From positions 25,626,177-25,690,176 of the forward strand of contig NC_087062.1 in the NCBI RefSeq assembly GCF_963678635.1: a stretch of DNA of 64,000 nt. The letters are read 5' to 3'. This DNA is from Symsagittifera roscoffensis (lineage: Eukaryota; Xenacoelomorpha; Acoela; Convolutidae). Below the pieces are notes generated by a model. It did not search any database. It saw only the letters and a program-made list of their open reading frames with translations, and was not told where the DNA came from. Below are positions 12,901 through 25,495 of this stretch, piece by piece (within the stretch, counting starts at the first letter, position 1; the number at the start of each line of letters is the position of its first letter). The translations under genes were made by a program, and so were the position numbers.

Positions 12901-13990
12901 AAACTAGTTATCAGCTGACCCTCCCATGAATCACATTCAGAACTCACTTGCCCCTTCACTTCTGTAACCGAGGGCTTGACCACTCGTTTATCCGGGGTCA
13001 TTTCCATTCGTGATTGCTCTAATGTTAGCATTCCGACCTCCTTCACTCTCTCGACCCAGAAGTCGCGAACTATTCGAAATCAAAACACGCGTCGCTAGTT
13101 TCCTCATCGACGAACGGGTTGCCAGCTATCACTGCCCACCTGACACATATTGGAACGATTTTAGCCTATTCAAGGTCACGTACTCTTTCAGATCTCTGAA
13201 TTTCTCCAGTTGCTCTTGGCTCATCTTGAGTTCTTTGTTGGAGCACCCTCTCACCTCCTTCAACTTTCGGTAGCTTTCAATGTCAATCAACTCTTTAGTG
13301 GGTGTCTAAAGCGGCATATCTCTTCCTTGTCGATTAGCTTATACGCATTCTTCCAACACGGGAGTGGGGATACGATTCACCAGGAACCTCACAAAAACAA
13401 AGGGCATCCTTGCGCTTAGCCCATGCTGTTTTATCAGCTCCAGTTCTTGTTTCTTCAATTTAGAATCATTACCGGCCTCCTACTCAATTCTTTTAGTTCT
13501 CATTAGGCACCATGCTAGTCTCACTTATAATTTTGTCCTCACAGGCGAATTGGCCAGATATGCCGTTACTGTGGAAGGTGTGTTCAAGGTCTTCTGGAAA
13601 TTTTTCTGGAGGGCGACACTCCAGTAAGCTTTACTAGCTGTTCCGATCAATTTTCGCTCGCTTCAGATGACATCACAGTGCCTTGCTTCTTTCATCTCAA
13701 TTGGAACCCTCCAATTTTTCTTGCAAATTTTCCTGCGTGGCTTTCTCACGCCTCGCCATCAGCAGAGTCGTATAAAGTGATTCAACTATACTCAACCGCG
13801 TCGAGTTGTCCTTTCAGTTTCATTCGTGTTTCGTGTCCGCCAGATTTCTAATTTCTAGTTTCGTGTCCGTCAGGTTTTTTTTGCTCTTTGTTGACTTATA
13901 GGCTTGAGACATTAAAAGATCCAGCAACCTTGGTCATATAAAATTCTCTTTTGGTCCTTCATTTAGCACTGAACGATCGATTTGTCCATT
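9997..13990 (-). pseudogene. Decayed retroelement-like coding mosaic
   Basis: This 4-kb stretch holds only short frames, the longest on the minus strand (for example 10081-10311, 10444-10671, 10806-11162, 11523-11774, 11781-11984, 12289-12492, 12492-12692), separated by stops and frameshifts. Composition changes abruptly from the AT-rich unit at 9996. One segment (about 12425-12500, minus-strand motif MRVPM..MDKS) recurs in diverged form at 13980-14050, next to an RNase H-like scrap, which suggests pieces of related elements. No catalytic motif was recognised, so the retroelement label is an inference from context and strand. Confidence 0.3.
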
Positions 13991-14059
13991 TTCAACTGCA
14001 TCGGAACCCGCATCATTTCTCCTAAATTTTTCACTATCGGTCGTAAACACCATAGCTTG

Positions 14060-14370
14060 GGATTGGATTGAACGTTGGCCACGTCTTCACCACGCTTAAA
14101 TTGAACATTCCTGCTTTTGAAACGCGATTGTTCAAACGCTTGACTGTCCTTCCAAATAGCCAGTCCCCTCAGCTCATGCTATTCGACCCATTCAACACCA
14201 AGCAGTCCACCACAAAAACTAGGTTGACATACAGCACCGAGTTCCTTTACGCTTTTAAATGCACATCGAGAAAGATGTGTGATACCAACGGTCCATATAC
14301 CACAAAGACGAGTTCTTTTAGTCCAAAGACCAGAGCCAGCAGTTCAATCCGCATCATCACGGCTAGATTT
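14060..14370 (-). pseudogene. RNase H-like remnant of an LTR retrotransposon Pol
   Basis: Reading the minus strand across frameshifts gives an ELLALVFGLKEL block, then VVYG, then H-F-L-D followed by LKA. Further on comes a KRGEDVANVQSNP segment. These correspond in order to the RNase H hallmarks of Ty3/gypsy Pol: the E-LA helix, the YLYG-(F/V)-TDHK strand, and the YRKGEDN-ADALSR end. The copy is broken by several stops. The assignment is moderate because each motif is degenerate. Confidence 0.45.
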
Positions 14371-15407
14371 GTTAATAAGGGCAATATACGTCACTTCTTG
14401 CGGTCTTTCGCCACTGCTATGGTCTTGTTTTGTCCGGTGAAACCCTGTTTTGTTGCAGGAAATAGCAAATCAATAGCGTCCGCCAATCCTTCATTTTCCG
14501 ATAGGAATTATTTTCCAACTACGCATTGAAAACCCGACTTGATCCCAGTAGTTGCTCTGGGTAACGCCGGAACATAAACAGGTCACTCAGTCGACCCTAA
14601 GTCATCGTGATCAACGTGAGAAGCCCATCCAAACTCAGGTCCGCAAGTGCCTGACTGAAGACAACAACTGGTCCTCTAACGAAAGTCACAAAAATTACAT
14701 CTTGGCCAAAAGTTACAAAAAGTGCCAATACCTGGTCGATTGAAAACTTACCAACGTCTCTCACGAAGTTTGCAGTTAAGTCTCTGGAGGCTCTTGGATA
14801 GCACGTGCATAAGAAGGATGGAGTACATCCCATTCCCATTCCTCCGAGAATTGCAAAAGACCTCTCGTACTGCGCTCTCGTCACCGGTAAATCCGCTTGG
14901 AACTTCTCATAGGACGTAGTATTCACATCCTGTAATCACTTCAATGCCTCCAGCCTGCTCTCCGCCGTCTAATAAGGTTCTCAATTATTAGTGTATCTCA
15001 TTTTCACCGCTATTGCGTAGTTGAAGGGTGATTTTAGGCACGATCCTACCCAGACTCTGGTCCCTGGTTATGTTACATGCCGAATGCCTGTTGAACTATT
15101 GGGGCAAGATAAGTATCCGAGGGATCAGGAATGGTGTTCCTGGAGCTGACCGCAGGCGAGGCGGCTTGTGGACGAGCCACGAGCTCACTGGGTTTGTGCA
15201 ACTCCTGGGTTTGTGAACTCCGAGTTCGCCGTCGCGAGAATTTCTGATGATAAATATCCCACCCTTACCATATATAGGTCCTTTAGCTGCTTCATTTCCT
15301 CCTCCTTGAGGGCTTTCAATAATTCATCTTGTTTTCTTTTTAATTCGTCCCGTTCCTTGTCTTCGGCCCTTGTCTTCTACTCTTCGAGCTGGGCATGCTA
15401 TTTTGGT

Positions 15408-15410
<3 letters not shown>

Positions 15411-15441
<31 letters not shown>
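15411..15441. repeat. (TC)n microsatellite
   Basis: An uninterrupted run of about 15 TC dinucleotides. Confidence 0.95.
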
Positions 15442-15444
<3 letters not shown>

Positions 15445-15686
15445 GTCCAGGGTCTCAATTTTCTCCGCTGTCTGGATCTCTATTTTGTTTACTTCGATCT
15501 TCTATGACGTTCGTGCTGCACTTGGGGAATCTACCGAGTGTCAAGGGCCCGGTACAACACCTGATCTATTCCAGCCCTGGGGAGGTTGGGTCGTGGAATT
15601 GGGGCAAACTGGTAGGGGCTTTTCTCCCAATCTGTAATCGGTTTGTTCACTCTGGCCCTGCTCACGAGCTAGGTCGTGACCGGAAA

Positions 15687-15974
15687 TTACTCCAGGTCAC
15701 CATTGCATCGGTTTGCAGTATCCGACTCACCAAAGGCTAATAGCAACACCACATCCGTGGGACGGTTCCCACCGCCTTCACTTTCCATGCCATTCATCAG
15801 TGCCACCAAGAACATTGCCCATGCTCGGTCTTCAAGTTCGAAGTTGCAGTCCAACAATTGCCTGTAGACCTCATCCAGAGTAGTTTCCAGGGTCGCTGAG
15901 ATGAAGTCCATCCATTCGTTGGTGTCATTTTCTTTAGTTTCGAATCTTGTGTAGTGTTCGATTCGTGTAAACAA
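15687..15974 (-). pseudogene. Unrecognised 95-codon remnant frame
   Basis: The frame encodes an acidic, helical-looking peptide (for example NEWMDFISATLETTLDEVYRQ). It reads like the start of a gag protein and lies on the strand of the surrounding retroelement debris, but no family motif is visible. It could also be a chance frame. Confidence 0.2.
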
Positions 15975-15999
15975 GAGTTGATCAATTACGATCTAAAAG

Positions 16000-16840
16000 A
16001 CAAGTCACAGCTCAGCAACTGCCAATCAAGTTGTTTTACATCAACTATGAATCATCGTCACATCATTGCATAGTTTAGAACAGCCGATTGAAATTGTTTT
16101 TATTTATTAAAATTTAGCACCGAAGTGGATCGTCCAACTTCATCTTTAAAACGCCAGATTTTGTCAGTCTAAAATAGTTTGATGCTGTCACCTATGCATC
16201 TGGAATAGCCCAGGTTACGTGCCACTACCAAACAGATAAAGCAATCGTCACATGAACATAACTGTACACGAACAAACATTATTAAAATACAGTACAGTGT
16301 TCTAACCTATGATAACAAAGTAAAACCTATTACTCAAACCGTATCCTAATTCCTAGATCTTAAATCCTAAAAAATAAATTTACGAGAAAAACTCCTTATC
16401 CCAACTGAGGCGTTAATATATGCTTAGATAAAAAATTTTGTCGAAGAACACTTCTATGTCTGTTTCCGAAAAAATTCTTACCCACTAGCGCATATAACTC
16501 TCTTTCTCTTGCATGTAGTTTTCCCCTGTTTGGGTTCTTAATTGGTAAGAAGTGTGAAATCAACTCGAGTTAGTGCCCGCACTAAATTTTCGGGGTTCAT
16601 GTGTAATCTATCGGTGGCCTTATCTGTGATGCAACGGGAGGCAGCACTACCATCGCTCCTACACCAGGTCTTTCTTTCCATAAACACGATATTTCTATAC
16701 TTCCGTTAAGAGTCGGCCGCTAGCGCTGCTTTGAAAGTTATAACATTTGCTATCGCTTCGGCGCACGTGCGTTCCGTGAGTATAAAATCACTGTGGATCA
16801 CAACGATTTTGTTCGAGTATAACCTGGGAGATCGAAATAT
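16000..16840. other. No recognisable gene
   Basis: AT-rich spacer between retroelement remnants. I see no frame, repeat or RNA gene in it. A 3' LTR of the neighbouring gypsy-type remnant would be expected here, but no match to 22655-23320 was found. Confidence 0.5.
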
Positions 16841-16843
16841 GGT

Positions 16844-19105
16844 TCAAAAAAACGTCCGAAAGCCGGTTTTCAGGATTTTTCCCTCTAATTCCAGTTCTTC
16901 TGTTTCCCTTGCAATTTTTTTTCTTATCATGAGATAATCGGTGTGCATGAGTCCTACCCCCACTCCCCGGTCAAAAACATCAAGCAAATCAAAGTTAGAT
17001 TCGGGAATGTATAATGGTCCATCTGGAGCGACCCAGTTGGATTCAGTGTTGTCGTGACTGATGTATGTGATGCTAGATTGATCAACTTCCTGAATCTTTG
17101 GGATTTTCTCTTTTGCAGACAGATCAATCAACCGTTCGAGTACTCGCAGATTTGTCAAGTCTTGCTTGTGCGACTCTTCAATTTCATGTTCGAACTCCAA
17201 CTCTGGTTCTGATCGATCATCGTCTGTCTGTCTGGCCAGTCTGTCTCTCTATCGTTGACCAGTTCGATGTCACGTGAACACCATTATCTCACGCAGTTCA
17301 ACTACTGAATCCCTTGCGCCATTTAGGGCAACTTGCTTCATGACATAATCGTCATCGCAAAGGTGGTACTTCTTCCTGTCACTTCCCCTCTTGCTCTGTC
17401 GTTTTTCCATAGCCAAGGTAATGTCAGGTTCTTTTCCTTTGTCGACTTTAGTTTACTCAGGTTATTTCCATTCCCCCTCAGCATAAAGGAGGGTTTCATT
17501 GTCGGCCTCTATTCGCTCAGTTAATTCCAGATCTAATGGCAGGTCGCAATCATTCACCACCTCATTCCCGTCGTTTTTAACGCTTGTACCCCTTTCATTC
17601 ACCTTACAAGCGGGTCAATCATCAAGTACTCATCCTCATACACGACTGGGATGCACCAGTCGTCCGAGGATGCGTAGTGTGGTTTGATGTTTTCATGATG
17701 AGCAACACCACGCTTGGTGCTCAATCGATACTAGCGGCCACCTTGGTGTACTTCGGTTATCTGAAATGGGGCACGCCATTTCTTCAACAACTTATTTTTT
17801 CACTTTTGGGGAAAATACTTCGCTCTGAATATCCAAACTTAACCCTTCCCACTGTGTATGCTTTGGCTTCAGCAGTCGTTTTATCAAATCTCCTCTTTTG
17901 CCTAATCTGTGCATGCTGTGTGTTTCGTCAGCAGAGATCAGTCAATTCTTGTTGCCTTTTGATTACGTCACATAGGTAGGCTTGCGGCGCAGTCTTGCTC
18001 CCTTCGTATTCTTGATAGAACAACGTCAACGGGAGAGCTTCTTGATCACCTGTTAACATCATGTATGGGCTGATCCATGTGGTGGAACGCTGTGTACTGT
18101 TGTACGCACCCATCATCTGCAGTATTTCCTTGTCCCAGTCGTCCATGTATCGTGAGCTATAAACTCTCAGCGTGAAAACTAGTGTACAATTTTGTCAGTC
18201 GGCCAGGCCATTCGTCTGCGGGTGGTAAGAGGTCGATTGGGCCTGTTCTACTTGTGGCCCTTTCATCAACGCCTTTGGGAGGCCACCGACGAACGCCTTG
18301 CCGTTGTCTAACATGAACATAATTAAACTCCCGCGTCTAGCAATACACATAATTGTTAACATATCACAGGTTTCCTCCGCTGATGCTATCTTGCAGTGTT
18401 TTGCTACTGCATACTTATTGAATTGATCGATCATTACCAATTCTTGATTAAAGCCTGTGGCCGTCATGCGGATTTTCTGATGATCGATTTGCGCTACTTA
18501 ATGGAACTCTGATGACTCTTTTGACTGCAGAGGAAACATCCTTTTCCTTGGGTGCTTCGCCTGTTGACATAACAGATATCCACTTTTGGCCGGGCCCTTC
18601 AAACCGCTTCTGTATTTTGTTGTGACCTTTATCCGTGAATTAATGACGAGATGAAAATTAAATTGGTAAAATGGTGGAAATACTATCGAAGTACTTTATG
18701 AAGGATTTTGTCTTCCTCTTTCCGTTTGCAGGCCACCTTTCCTTCTTTGTTCAGATACAACAAAATACTTGTTTTCGCGTGAAAGTGCTTCAGGATTTTA
18801 TAACTAACCTCTTCCAAGTCATCTTTTTTGGGTGCTCCATTCTGTATCCTTCTCTTTAAAAGCTCGTCTCTCTATCATTTCTTTGAGGCTTTTAGCGATC
18901 CGGTAGTCGATTTCTGGCCTTCAAATAGGTTTTCATTACGTTCAATTGTTCGCCAATTGTTTTTGGAGCATGGGCCTTGTCCATCATTTTGACGCATCAT
19001 ATCTTCTTCAAAGCTGTCCAAAGTTTCTAGATTAGTACAGACGACAGAAGCATGCGGAAGTATCTTAGTTGGACGCTTCGATGCTGCTATTCGATGCTGC
19101 GGCAT
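16844..19105 (-). pseudogene. Ty3/gypsy-type Pol remnant: integrase and C-terminal tail
   Basis: Read on the minus strand, the pieces are colinear. About 18480-18870 holds the linker and part of the integrase zinc region (LLCQQ-like CxxC, frameshifted). 18195-18467 is the integrase core, with a VMIDQF strand (first Asp), MFMLDNGKAF (second Asp) and YHPQTNGLAD, where the expected glutamate has become Asp and a stop follows. 17928-18146 continues it (DWDKEILQMMGAYNSTQ), then a frameshifted C-terminal module with KLLKKWRAPFQITEV and a HHENIKPH-like block near 17640-17850. 16844-17200 is an acidic tail that I infer is the end of the same polyprotein. Integrase inserts the cDNA copy into the genome. 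Multiple stops, frameshifts and the lost glutamate make this copy dead. No intact reverse transcriptase was found upstream. Confidence 0.7.
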
Positions 19106-19861
19106 GATCGGCTAGATTACGTTCTTCATCGGTGTCATTTCTGTCTCGATCTGAGACTTGCTGCATTTCTCTGTCCAACTCGCGATCTTAATTTTTCTCT
19201 GACACGTTGCTCCAGTCTTGGGGCTTGAAATCATCACTCGAATTGGCTGAGTCGACATAGCTGCACTCGGAACTTTTCCTCGTGTTCCTTGACTCCCCCG
19301 GACAAAATTTTGTACCATGGCAGGGCCTGACAATTTCCTATTCTCAGGTCAGTTCCGAGTCCGGATCATCTTCTTTAGTCAATTACTCGATCAAAGTTTC
19401 GTCTCCGGATTAATACTCCGAGCATGGCTCTACTCCATCTTCGTATCAACGATCTGGATCTTCCGTTTCATGCTAGTGTTCAGTTTGACACTACTCCTTT
19501 GAATATGCTGAGTGCTGGCCAGTTGTTGGCATTTTTTGTCGGATGTCTTCAACAGGACATCTTTCGGTATTGTGCTCACTAATTGGTTTAGTATTTACCG
19601 GCACTCCCTTCGACATTCCGGCACCTGATCGCTTCCGGTTGAATCTCCGTTTTCTCCGTAATAGTCAATCTTTGTGAGCTGCTTCGCTCCAGCTGATTTT
19701 TTTACCCTTATTCCGCATTAGTTACTGCATAGCGTATATTTTTTCCTCGTACACTTCAAAGAACTCCCGTGAGTTATTAGCGAAGGCGAGAAAGCTCATT
19801 AACTGGATGTCGGTTTTTGCCGCTTTCCATGTCAGCACCACTTCAACCGACTCAGGGCCTG

Positions 19862-20335
19862 TTTCAGTAGTTTTCTTGAGTTGTTTCAGACGTCTCGAGC
19901 GGTTTCAGATTTGCTCTCGACGCATTTCAGAGATTTTCTCGATGGGTTTCAGAAGTGTCATCGAGTTCTTTCAGACGTGATCTCGAGGTGCTCTAAAAAA
20001 TTTGGAGGTGTTTCTAAAAAATTTCGAATTGCCTCAAACGTGTTCTCGAGGGTTTTTAGTCGCTTTCAATAGATGTTTCAGTTGTGGTGTGATTTGCACA
20101 ATGATTTGCACAATGAAGTTGCAGCGAGGCATGTCAGATGTGCTCTCAAGGTGTTTCAGACATGTTCGCGAGGTACTTCAATTGTGTTCAATAGGAGTTT
20201 CAATCAAGACTTGTGGTGTTTCAGGATTGTTCTCGAAATGATCCAAACGTGATCTGCAGGCGTTTCAGAAGTGTTCTCGATGTATTTCAGACGTTTCCTT
20301 GAGGTGCTTTGGACTTGTTCGCAGCGACCCTCAAA
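19862..20335. repeat. Diverged minisatellite, about 30-base unit
   Basis: Some fifteen degenerate repeats of a unit like GTTCTCGAGGTGTTTCAGAC fill this stretch. It sits where reverse transcriptase would be expected between the gag (21.0 kb) and integrase (18.5 kb) remnants, so it may have expanded inside the dead element. Confidence 0.75.
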
Positions 20336-20339
20336 ATTT

Positions 20340-21030
20340 TGCACTTGGGCGGTTAATATTTCAGGCCGGCCTGTTTCATGCAAGTGAAGGATTTGTATGA
20401 TCTTCCAGGGTCGGTGTTGAGATCACAACAACAAAAAACGTAGCACACTATCGGGTTTCCGTATTTCTTCGTTACGTTTGTTAGTGTCTGCTAGTGAAAA
20501 ATTTTAAGTCTCCGAATTTAAAGAGATTTTTGTCCATGCGCGGGATCGGATACCCATTTTTGATCGTTAGGGCATTTTAACAGCAGAATGACAGCGAAAC
20601 TTAAGTTGCCCCCTATTTTCCTAGCCATGACCCCGCCAAAAGCCCACTGCGACTGGGATGGCTCAATCGTATCATTTTCCTTCAACATTTCAATTCCTTT
20701 ACTACATGCCTTTGACTTGAAGGGATCATTTTCCTTTGCTGCTTCCCTGTGAAGTACCGCGCCCTCTTCTATTTATATCTCGTGTTCTACAAAATTGCAG
20801 CAACCTGTGTCGGCTTTATGTTTCGAAAAAGTTTCTGCGTTCCCAAAGGAGTCTAGCTCTTTATCAAATATCTTGCCTTTAAGGCGCTCATTTCCAGATA
20901 AGATTGGTTTGTTTGCTGTTAATTGCGCATCTGATGGCTATTCATTTATTCTCTTCAAAAAACACTCTTTGTTAGCATGTAACAGAGACTCAGTTTTTTT
21001 AAACTCAGTGTTCCATACTCTGATATTCTG
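20340..21030. other. No recognisable gene
   Basis: Sequence between the minisatellite and the gag remnant. By position it should hold protease or reverse transcriptase of the gypsy-type element, but no DTGA, YxDD or comparable motif could be found in either strand by eye. Confidence 0.4.
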
Positions 21031-21033
21031 AGT

Positions 21034-22133
21034 TCAGACGCAACGCATACTTATAGCTACTGCATTACAAAACTGAGTACAGTCGAATTTAAAGTGCCTT
21101 GCGAGGTTGCAGAAAAAACATCGCGGGCCGCTGTTTCCTCTCACATAGTCTTCATGTTCCTCATATGTCACTTCCACATCGTCAAGGAAGTAACCTATGC
21201 CTTTCATGTTTTGCTTGTATATAGTAAAAGCTGACATGTGATGATCTAGTGACCGAAAATTGCCCATGATGTCCTCTTTTTCATGTCGTCACGAGGCCCA
21301 TACCAACCGGAACCAGCGCCGATATTCATATCACTAGAATTGCCATAAAAATGTAAAAATTTTGGGCTCTCGGCTTAATGAGCAGGTTTTCGCGCAATTT
21401 CATGCGCAAGTCATCTGCAGTGGATACACACTCCGCGGATAACGTGAAATGATTGACCAGCATAGTCTTCAGCTCGTCGCTTCCCTCATCCGTCCGTGAA
21501 CTTTGAAGCTCTAGCCAGGTTCCTTTCTGAAATTCTTTGCATAACCATCGCCTGCTGTCTTGTATTCCAGAGCCGAAACCGCTCAGTAAGATATCCAAGA
21601 TCTTCAGAGTACTATCACGTTCATTAGCCCTTTTTGTCAAGACACAGTTTCGGGCTGTGCCCTCCAGGTTACTTGTCAGCGCGATGCATGCTTGTTCCAA
21701 TGAGAAAGTTTCTTCCTCGAAGTGGAGCTTCATCACCTCTATCCTGGGGTCAATGCAGCTGTCCTACTCATCATTGAATGACTTTGGCTTCTTGAGTGAT
21801 CGATCTCCTCTTTCAGTATGCTTCGAATGTTTCGTGATGAACGTTTCATGGGACTTGTTGAGCGGTCCAAACATGGATGCATACATCGTAGTATCATGTG
21901 AAACCATTGTCAGACCTGGAACCCAGGCAAATCGATCCCAGAGGAGGCTTCCTCCTCTGGCTCGGCTGGAGTCGTCCAATGTGACCTTGGTGGCTCTGCT
22001 CTGAGCCTTTCCTTTTCCCTGCACTCGAAGATTGCTCTCGCTCCCGGGGATCCTCTGTGTTTCTGGGACTTCGGAAGCCATTGGTCGGCTTATGTGCAAT
22101 GTCTGAGCAATCTTGTCGGTTATTGCTGGTCAA
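21034..22133 (-). pseudogene. Gag remnant 1 with zinc knuckle
   Basis: Three minus-strand pieces are in order. 21764-22133 is a charged N-terminal part. 21326-21736 is a helical capsid-like part (SLEQACIALTSNLEGTARN, then DILLSGFGSG). 21034-21267 contains a CCHC zinc knuckle, C-x2-C-x4-H-x4-C, at about 21085-21126. Gag forms the particle, and the knuckle binds element RNA. The pieces are split by frameshifts or stops. The LTR/leader-like repeat at 22655-23320 lies just upstream, and integrase remnants follow about 2.5 kb downstream, which fits one Ty3/gypsy-type element. Confidence 0.65.
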
Positions 22134-22654
22134 TAGCTCATCGAGTTTTTATACTTTTTTTCATTTTTTTTTGTTCTTACGTGAGTTTGGTTTTGATTTT
22201 TTCTTACTGATACACTGTTTTTGCTTAGCTTTACGCTTTCTCTCTAAATGTTGTTGGTTCCAGAGCTTTGAGAGAAGTGGGCTCATGAGTTCCCACCTAA
22301 AGTACGAATCCCGGCAATTTCGGTCCGAATTAAGTGAGAAAGCTAAATTGTACTGGTCGGAGGTCCCAAACCTTCTGTCTAGTACAATGCAGATCAATAA
22401 GGCCTCTAACTTGGGCACACGCCCGGAGTGTAGATTTCGTCGCTCAAACGTTTGCTGATTGTGATGGTCTTTTACCTCAAACCGGCCCGCCCAGGAGCGA
22501 CATAACAATGTCTATGTAACGTTCGGTCAGAAATTACACAGGAACGAAGCGTAGAAAAATCCCTACGGAGATCAAGCTGAGGTCAGTTAAGTTAACTCTA
22601 CTCGTTTCTCTTTGTTTCGAACTAGTCAGTTGTTTTTCCGTTCTGCTTGCGGGC

Positions 22655-23320
22655 TACCCATCATGCTATCGCTATTAGGCCATCAACCAAACAAATTTTG
22701 TTCAGCTTCCGCTAACACGCAAAAATAAACTCATAGCTGGGTCTCGGATTCACAGAAAATGTGAGTATTGCTACAAACAGGGCTAGCAACCATAATTGAA
22801 GTTATTTATAGAGACAGTTATATATTAGATCCACTAGAGTTGGATTGACCCTTTCCTCGCCCCTAACTACTCATGCTCTGAAATAAGAAATCAACACTGA
22901 GTTAGGTTAAATATATTCAGGGCATCATATTAGCAAAAACGTGATCAATGTTTGCTAAAGCATCCGCTGGACACCGGCCCTTCAATTCCAATCTCTAATA
23001 GAATTAAAGTCGTTAATTCTTGAATTTTACTGCTCGGGATGTGTTTTCTTTTTTATTCAAATACATCTTCTTACCGACTGATCGTCGTCTCGTATTCGGC
23101 TGTTGTGTTTTTTGACCCGTTGCAAATCAAAAAGGGCGGTTTTAGCGTTTCTCAGAAACATTCTAATCCCAAACAAAAACTTAAAAGTTCAAAAAAATGG
23201 AATATTCTGCGCCTCGGTTCAGTGTAGAATTCAACATTTACACTCTTAATGTCAATTTTTTAACGTCATGCATTGAAAACTTCGGCTGTGCGATCGGGGG
23301 AACGGCATGATTCATGCCTT
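22655..23320. repeat. LTR/leader-like repeat beside gag remnants
   Basis: Diverged relative of 1060-1790 and its two tandem copies, in the same plus-strand orientation. It lies upstream of gag remnant 1 and overlaps the broken end of gag remnant 2. It may be an LTR and leader shared by both elements; exact ends are not visible. Confidence 0.5.
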
Positions 23321-25143
23321 GTTTGTATGTTGTGCATGCCGATACATGATGATCGCTGGAGCAGCAATTTGCAGTAGAATGTATCTTGTCCATGTCATCC
23401 CCTGGTTTGTTCCAACTACTGCCTTGGTTTGCAGATCCAATTTTGATTCTGCCATAAATGTTTTTGTAATAACTTGATCTCATCGGCGGTTTTCACATTT
23501 ACTGTTAGGATTTGAGTCTCAAATCTTTCGGCGTTGGCGCACTAGTTGAGAGTGTTGTAATGAGTTGATAGCGTAGTCTTGAGTTCGTCACTATTCGCAT
23601 CGTCAATGAGTTTTGAACCCACTGCTAGATTCATCCTACTGTTTAATTTGTCCGGTTGGCTACTCCTTCTCAGCGTTTCCAAGTCATCTAAGAGTTAGTC
23701 TATGGTCTCATCTTCCCGTTGCATATTGTTTCTCAATACCTGACGCCATTGCATTACAGATCCGAAATGATTCAACAACATCTCGAAAATTTTTTGGGAA
23801 GAATTCCGTTGATATTGCTTCATTGCCATCACGCAAATCAGGGCCGTCCCCCCCGAGTTGCTGGTGAGCGTCCCGCATTCCAGTGTTTCAGTCATGTCCT
23901 GTTCTTCGAATTCAAGGTGTCCTCTCTTCTGTCCAGGTGTCTCTTCAACCGTCTTGCTCGTCTTTAGAATACCTCGAATTGTTTAACACACGTTTAGACC
24001 TCTCACTCCGCTCAGTGCTTCTGGACAGTCTCGTCAGGAAAGTTTCCGGGGACCTGTTCAGAGGTTCCAACGCTGTCGCTATTGTATCGCAAGTATACGT
24101 AGTTTGATCATGAGTATTGGGTATACACGGGATACAACGGCATTAGCGACAGCGTTTGAGCCTCTGAATAGCTCTGGAGGCTCTGAAATATCCCTTCAAC
24201 CAGAATGTCTCGGTTGAGCTCTTCCATGGTCCGAGTGATTCCAACCTGAGGAACCACTTCTTCAACTCGCGTGAGTGTCCCGCATGGCTCGGTTGTTCGA
24301 GGCTGGCATGCTGCCGGTAGAAACTCTCCTCTGTGGCTATTAATTGGATTTATTTGCAGGTGACTCCCACTGGTGTTTATTGACGGGTTATCCCTTCCTC
24401 TAGTGGACTCACTGTCCATCCTCTTTTTGATGGTTCATTGAAGCGTGTTATCGGCTCGCTACTCATATCTCGCGAGTGTGTTTCTCTTTTTCTTTATCGA
24501 TTTCTTGTATCCAAGAGTCCATTATGCCCTGAGTGCGTCCTTTTTATCATTGCGTCTATCCTAGTATCGAGAGTCTCAGGATTCTCCTCTTTTTGACACC
24601 GAAGTTGCTCCATGTCATCTTTCAACCGTTGCTCCCGGCCTCTCGTGTCATTTGTAACAAGTTGCTGGCGAAGTGTTCATCGGACCTCTCCTTTAAGCGC
24701 TTCTCGCTTTGACTCACCTCATGTTTTTTGCGATGTATCTCCTCTCGCAAGCTTTCTCTCTCTAGCTCTTTAGATCTGTTGAGAGCCTGTTCTTCTTCCT
24801 CATCCATCTTGTTCAAGATTCTAGTCAGGGCTTCTTACATTGATATCCCGTTTCACTAGTGATGGCGTTTCCTTATTTGTTGTTTGTCGTTTGTTGTTTG
24901 TCGAAAATCAGGCCTCTTCCCTGTCTCGAATATCCTTCGTGTTCCGCCTCCATTTCTCTTAGTGGCGTCCCTGGCAATGGTGAATGCGGCCTTAGTCGTG
25001 TCATTATGTTTGCCGGAATTGGCTGTTGTCAGAAAGTTGCCAGAGTCTTGCAATCCATTCGAAGCCGTTTTAATCATTCTGACAGTACCAATTTGAAAAA
25101 ATAGAAAGGAAAGGTGTGACTCCTTCTTCGAATTGCCCTGCAT
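23238..25143 (-). pseudogene. Gag remnant 2, 3'-truncated
   Basis: A second gag copy reads along the minus strand in broken pieces: 24856-25143 and 24622-24816 (a charged, coiled-coil-like N-terminal part), 24108-24419, then 23695-23895 (capsid-like, with an EMLLNHFGSVMQ block resembling DILLSGFGSGIQ of remnant 1), and 23238-23483 with SSDHHVSACTTYKQG matching SLDHHMSAFTIYKQN of remnant 1. It ends before a zinc knuckle and runs into the LTR/leader-like repeat. The pieces need not all come from one insertion. Confidence 0.55.
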
Positions 25144-25258
25144 AATTGTGTGGTCTGTGGGTGAAACTTGAACCGCAAATTTTTCAATCGAACTGGCGGA
25201 CAGTTCCGATATTTCTTCTCGATCAAGAGTCCTGGTCGAAGTCGCGAAGTCTCACCCC

Positions 25259-25458
25259 NNNNNNNNNNNNNNNNNNNNNNNNNNNNNNNNNNNNNNNNNN
25301 NNNNNNNNNNNNNNNNNNNNNNNNNNNNNNNNNNNNNNNNNNNNNNNNNNNNNNNNNNNNNNNNNNNNNNNNNNNNNNNNNNNNNNNNNNNNNNNNNNNN
25401 NNNNNNNNNNNNNNNNNNNNNNNNNNNNNNNNNNNNNNNNNNNNNNNNNNNNNNNNNN
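25259..25458. other. Assembly gap (200 N)
   Basis: Exactly 200 N. The sequence right after the gap (GCCATGAATGCTC...) recurs at 31858, so the gap sits at or near the left border of the second large tandem duplication. Confidence 1.
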
Positions 25459-25495
25459 GCCATGAATGCTCTATTTTGCATGCAACTTAGCTAAT

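Noticed and set aside
12425..14050. Diverged repeat of a 75-base coding-like segment (12425-12500 and 13980-14050)
   Set aside because: Similarity is real, but too short to name a domain; kept only as support for the retroelement mosaic.
15168..15740. 190-codon plus-strand frame
   Set aside because: It runs through the (TC)n tract as Ser-Leu repeats and is opposite minus-strand retroelement debris; no independent support.
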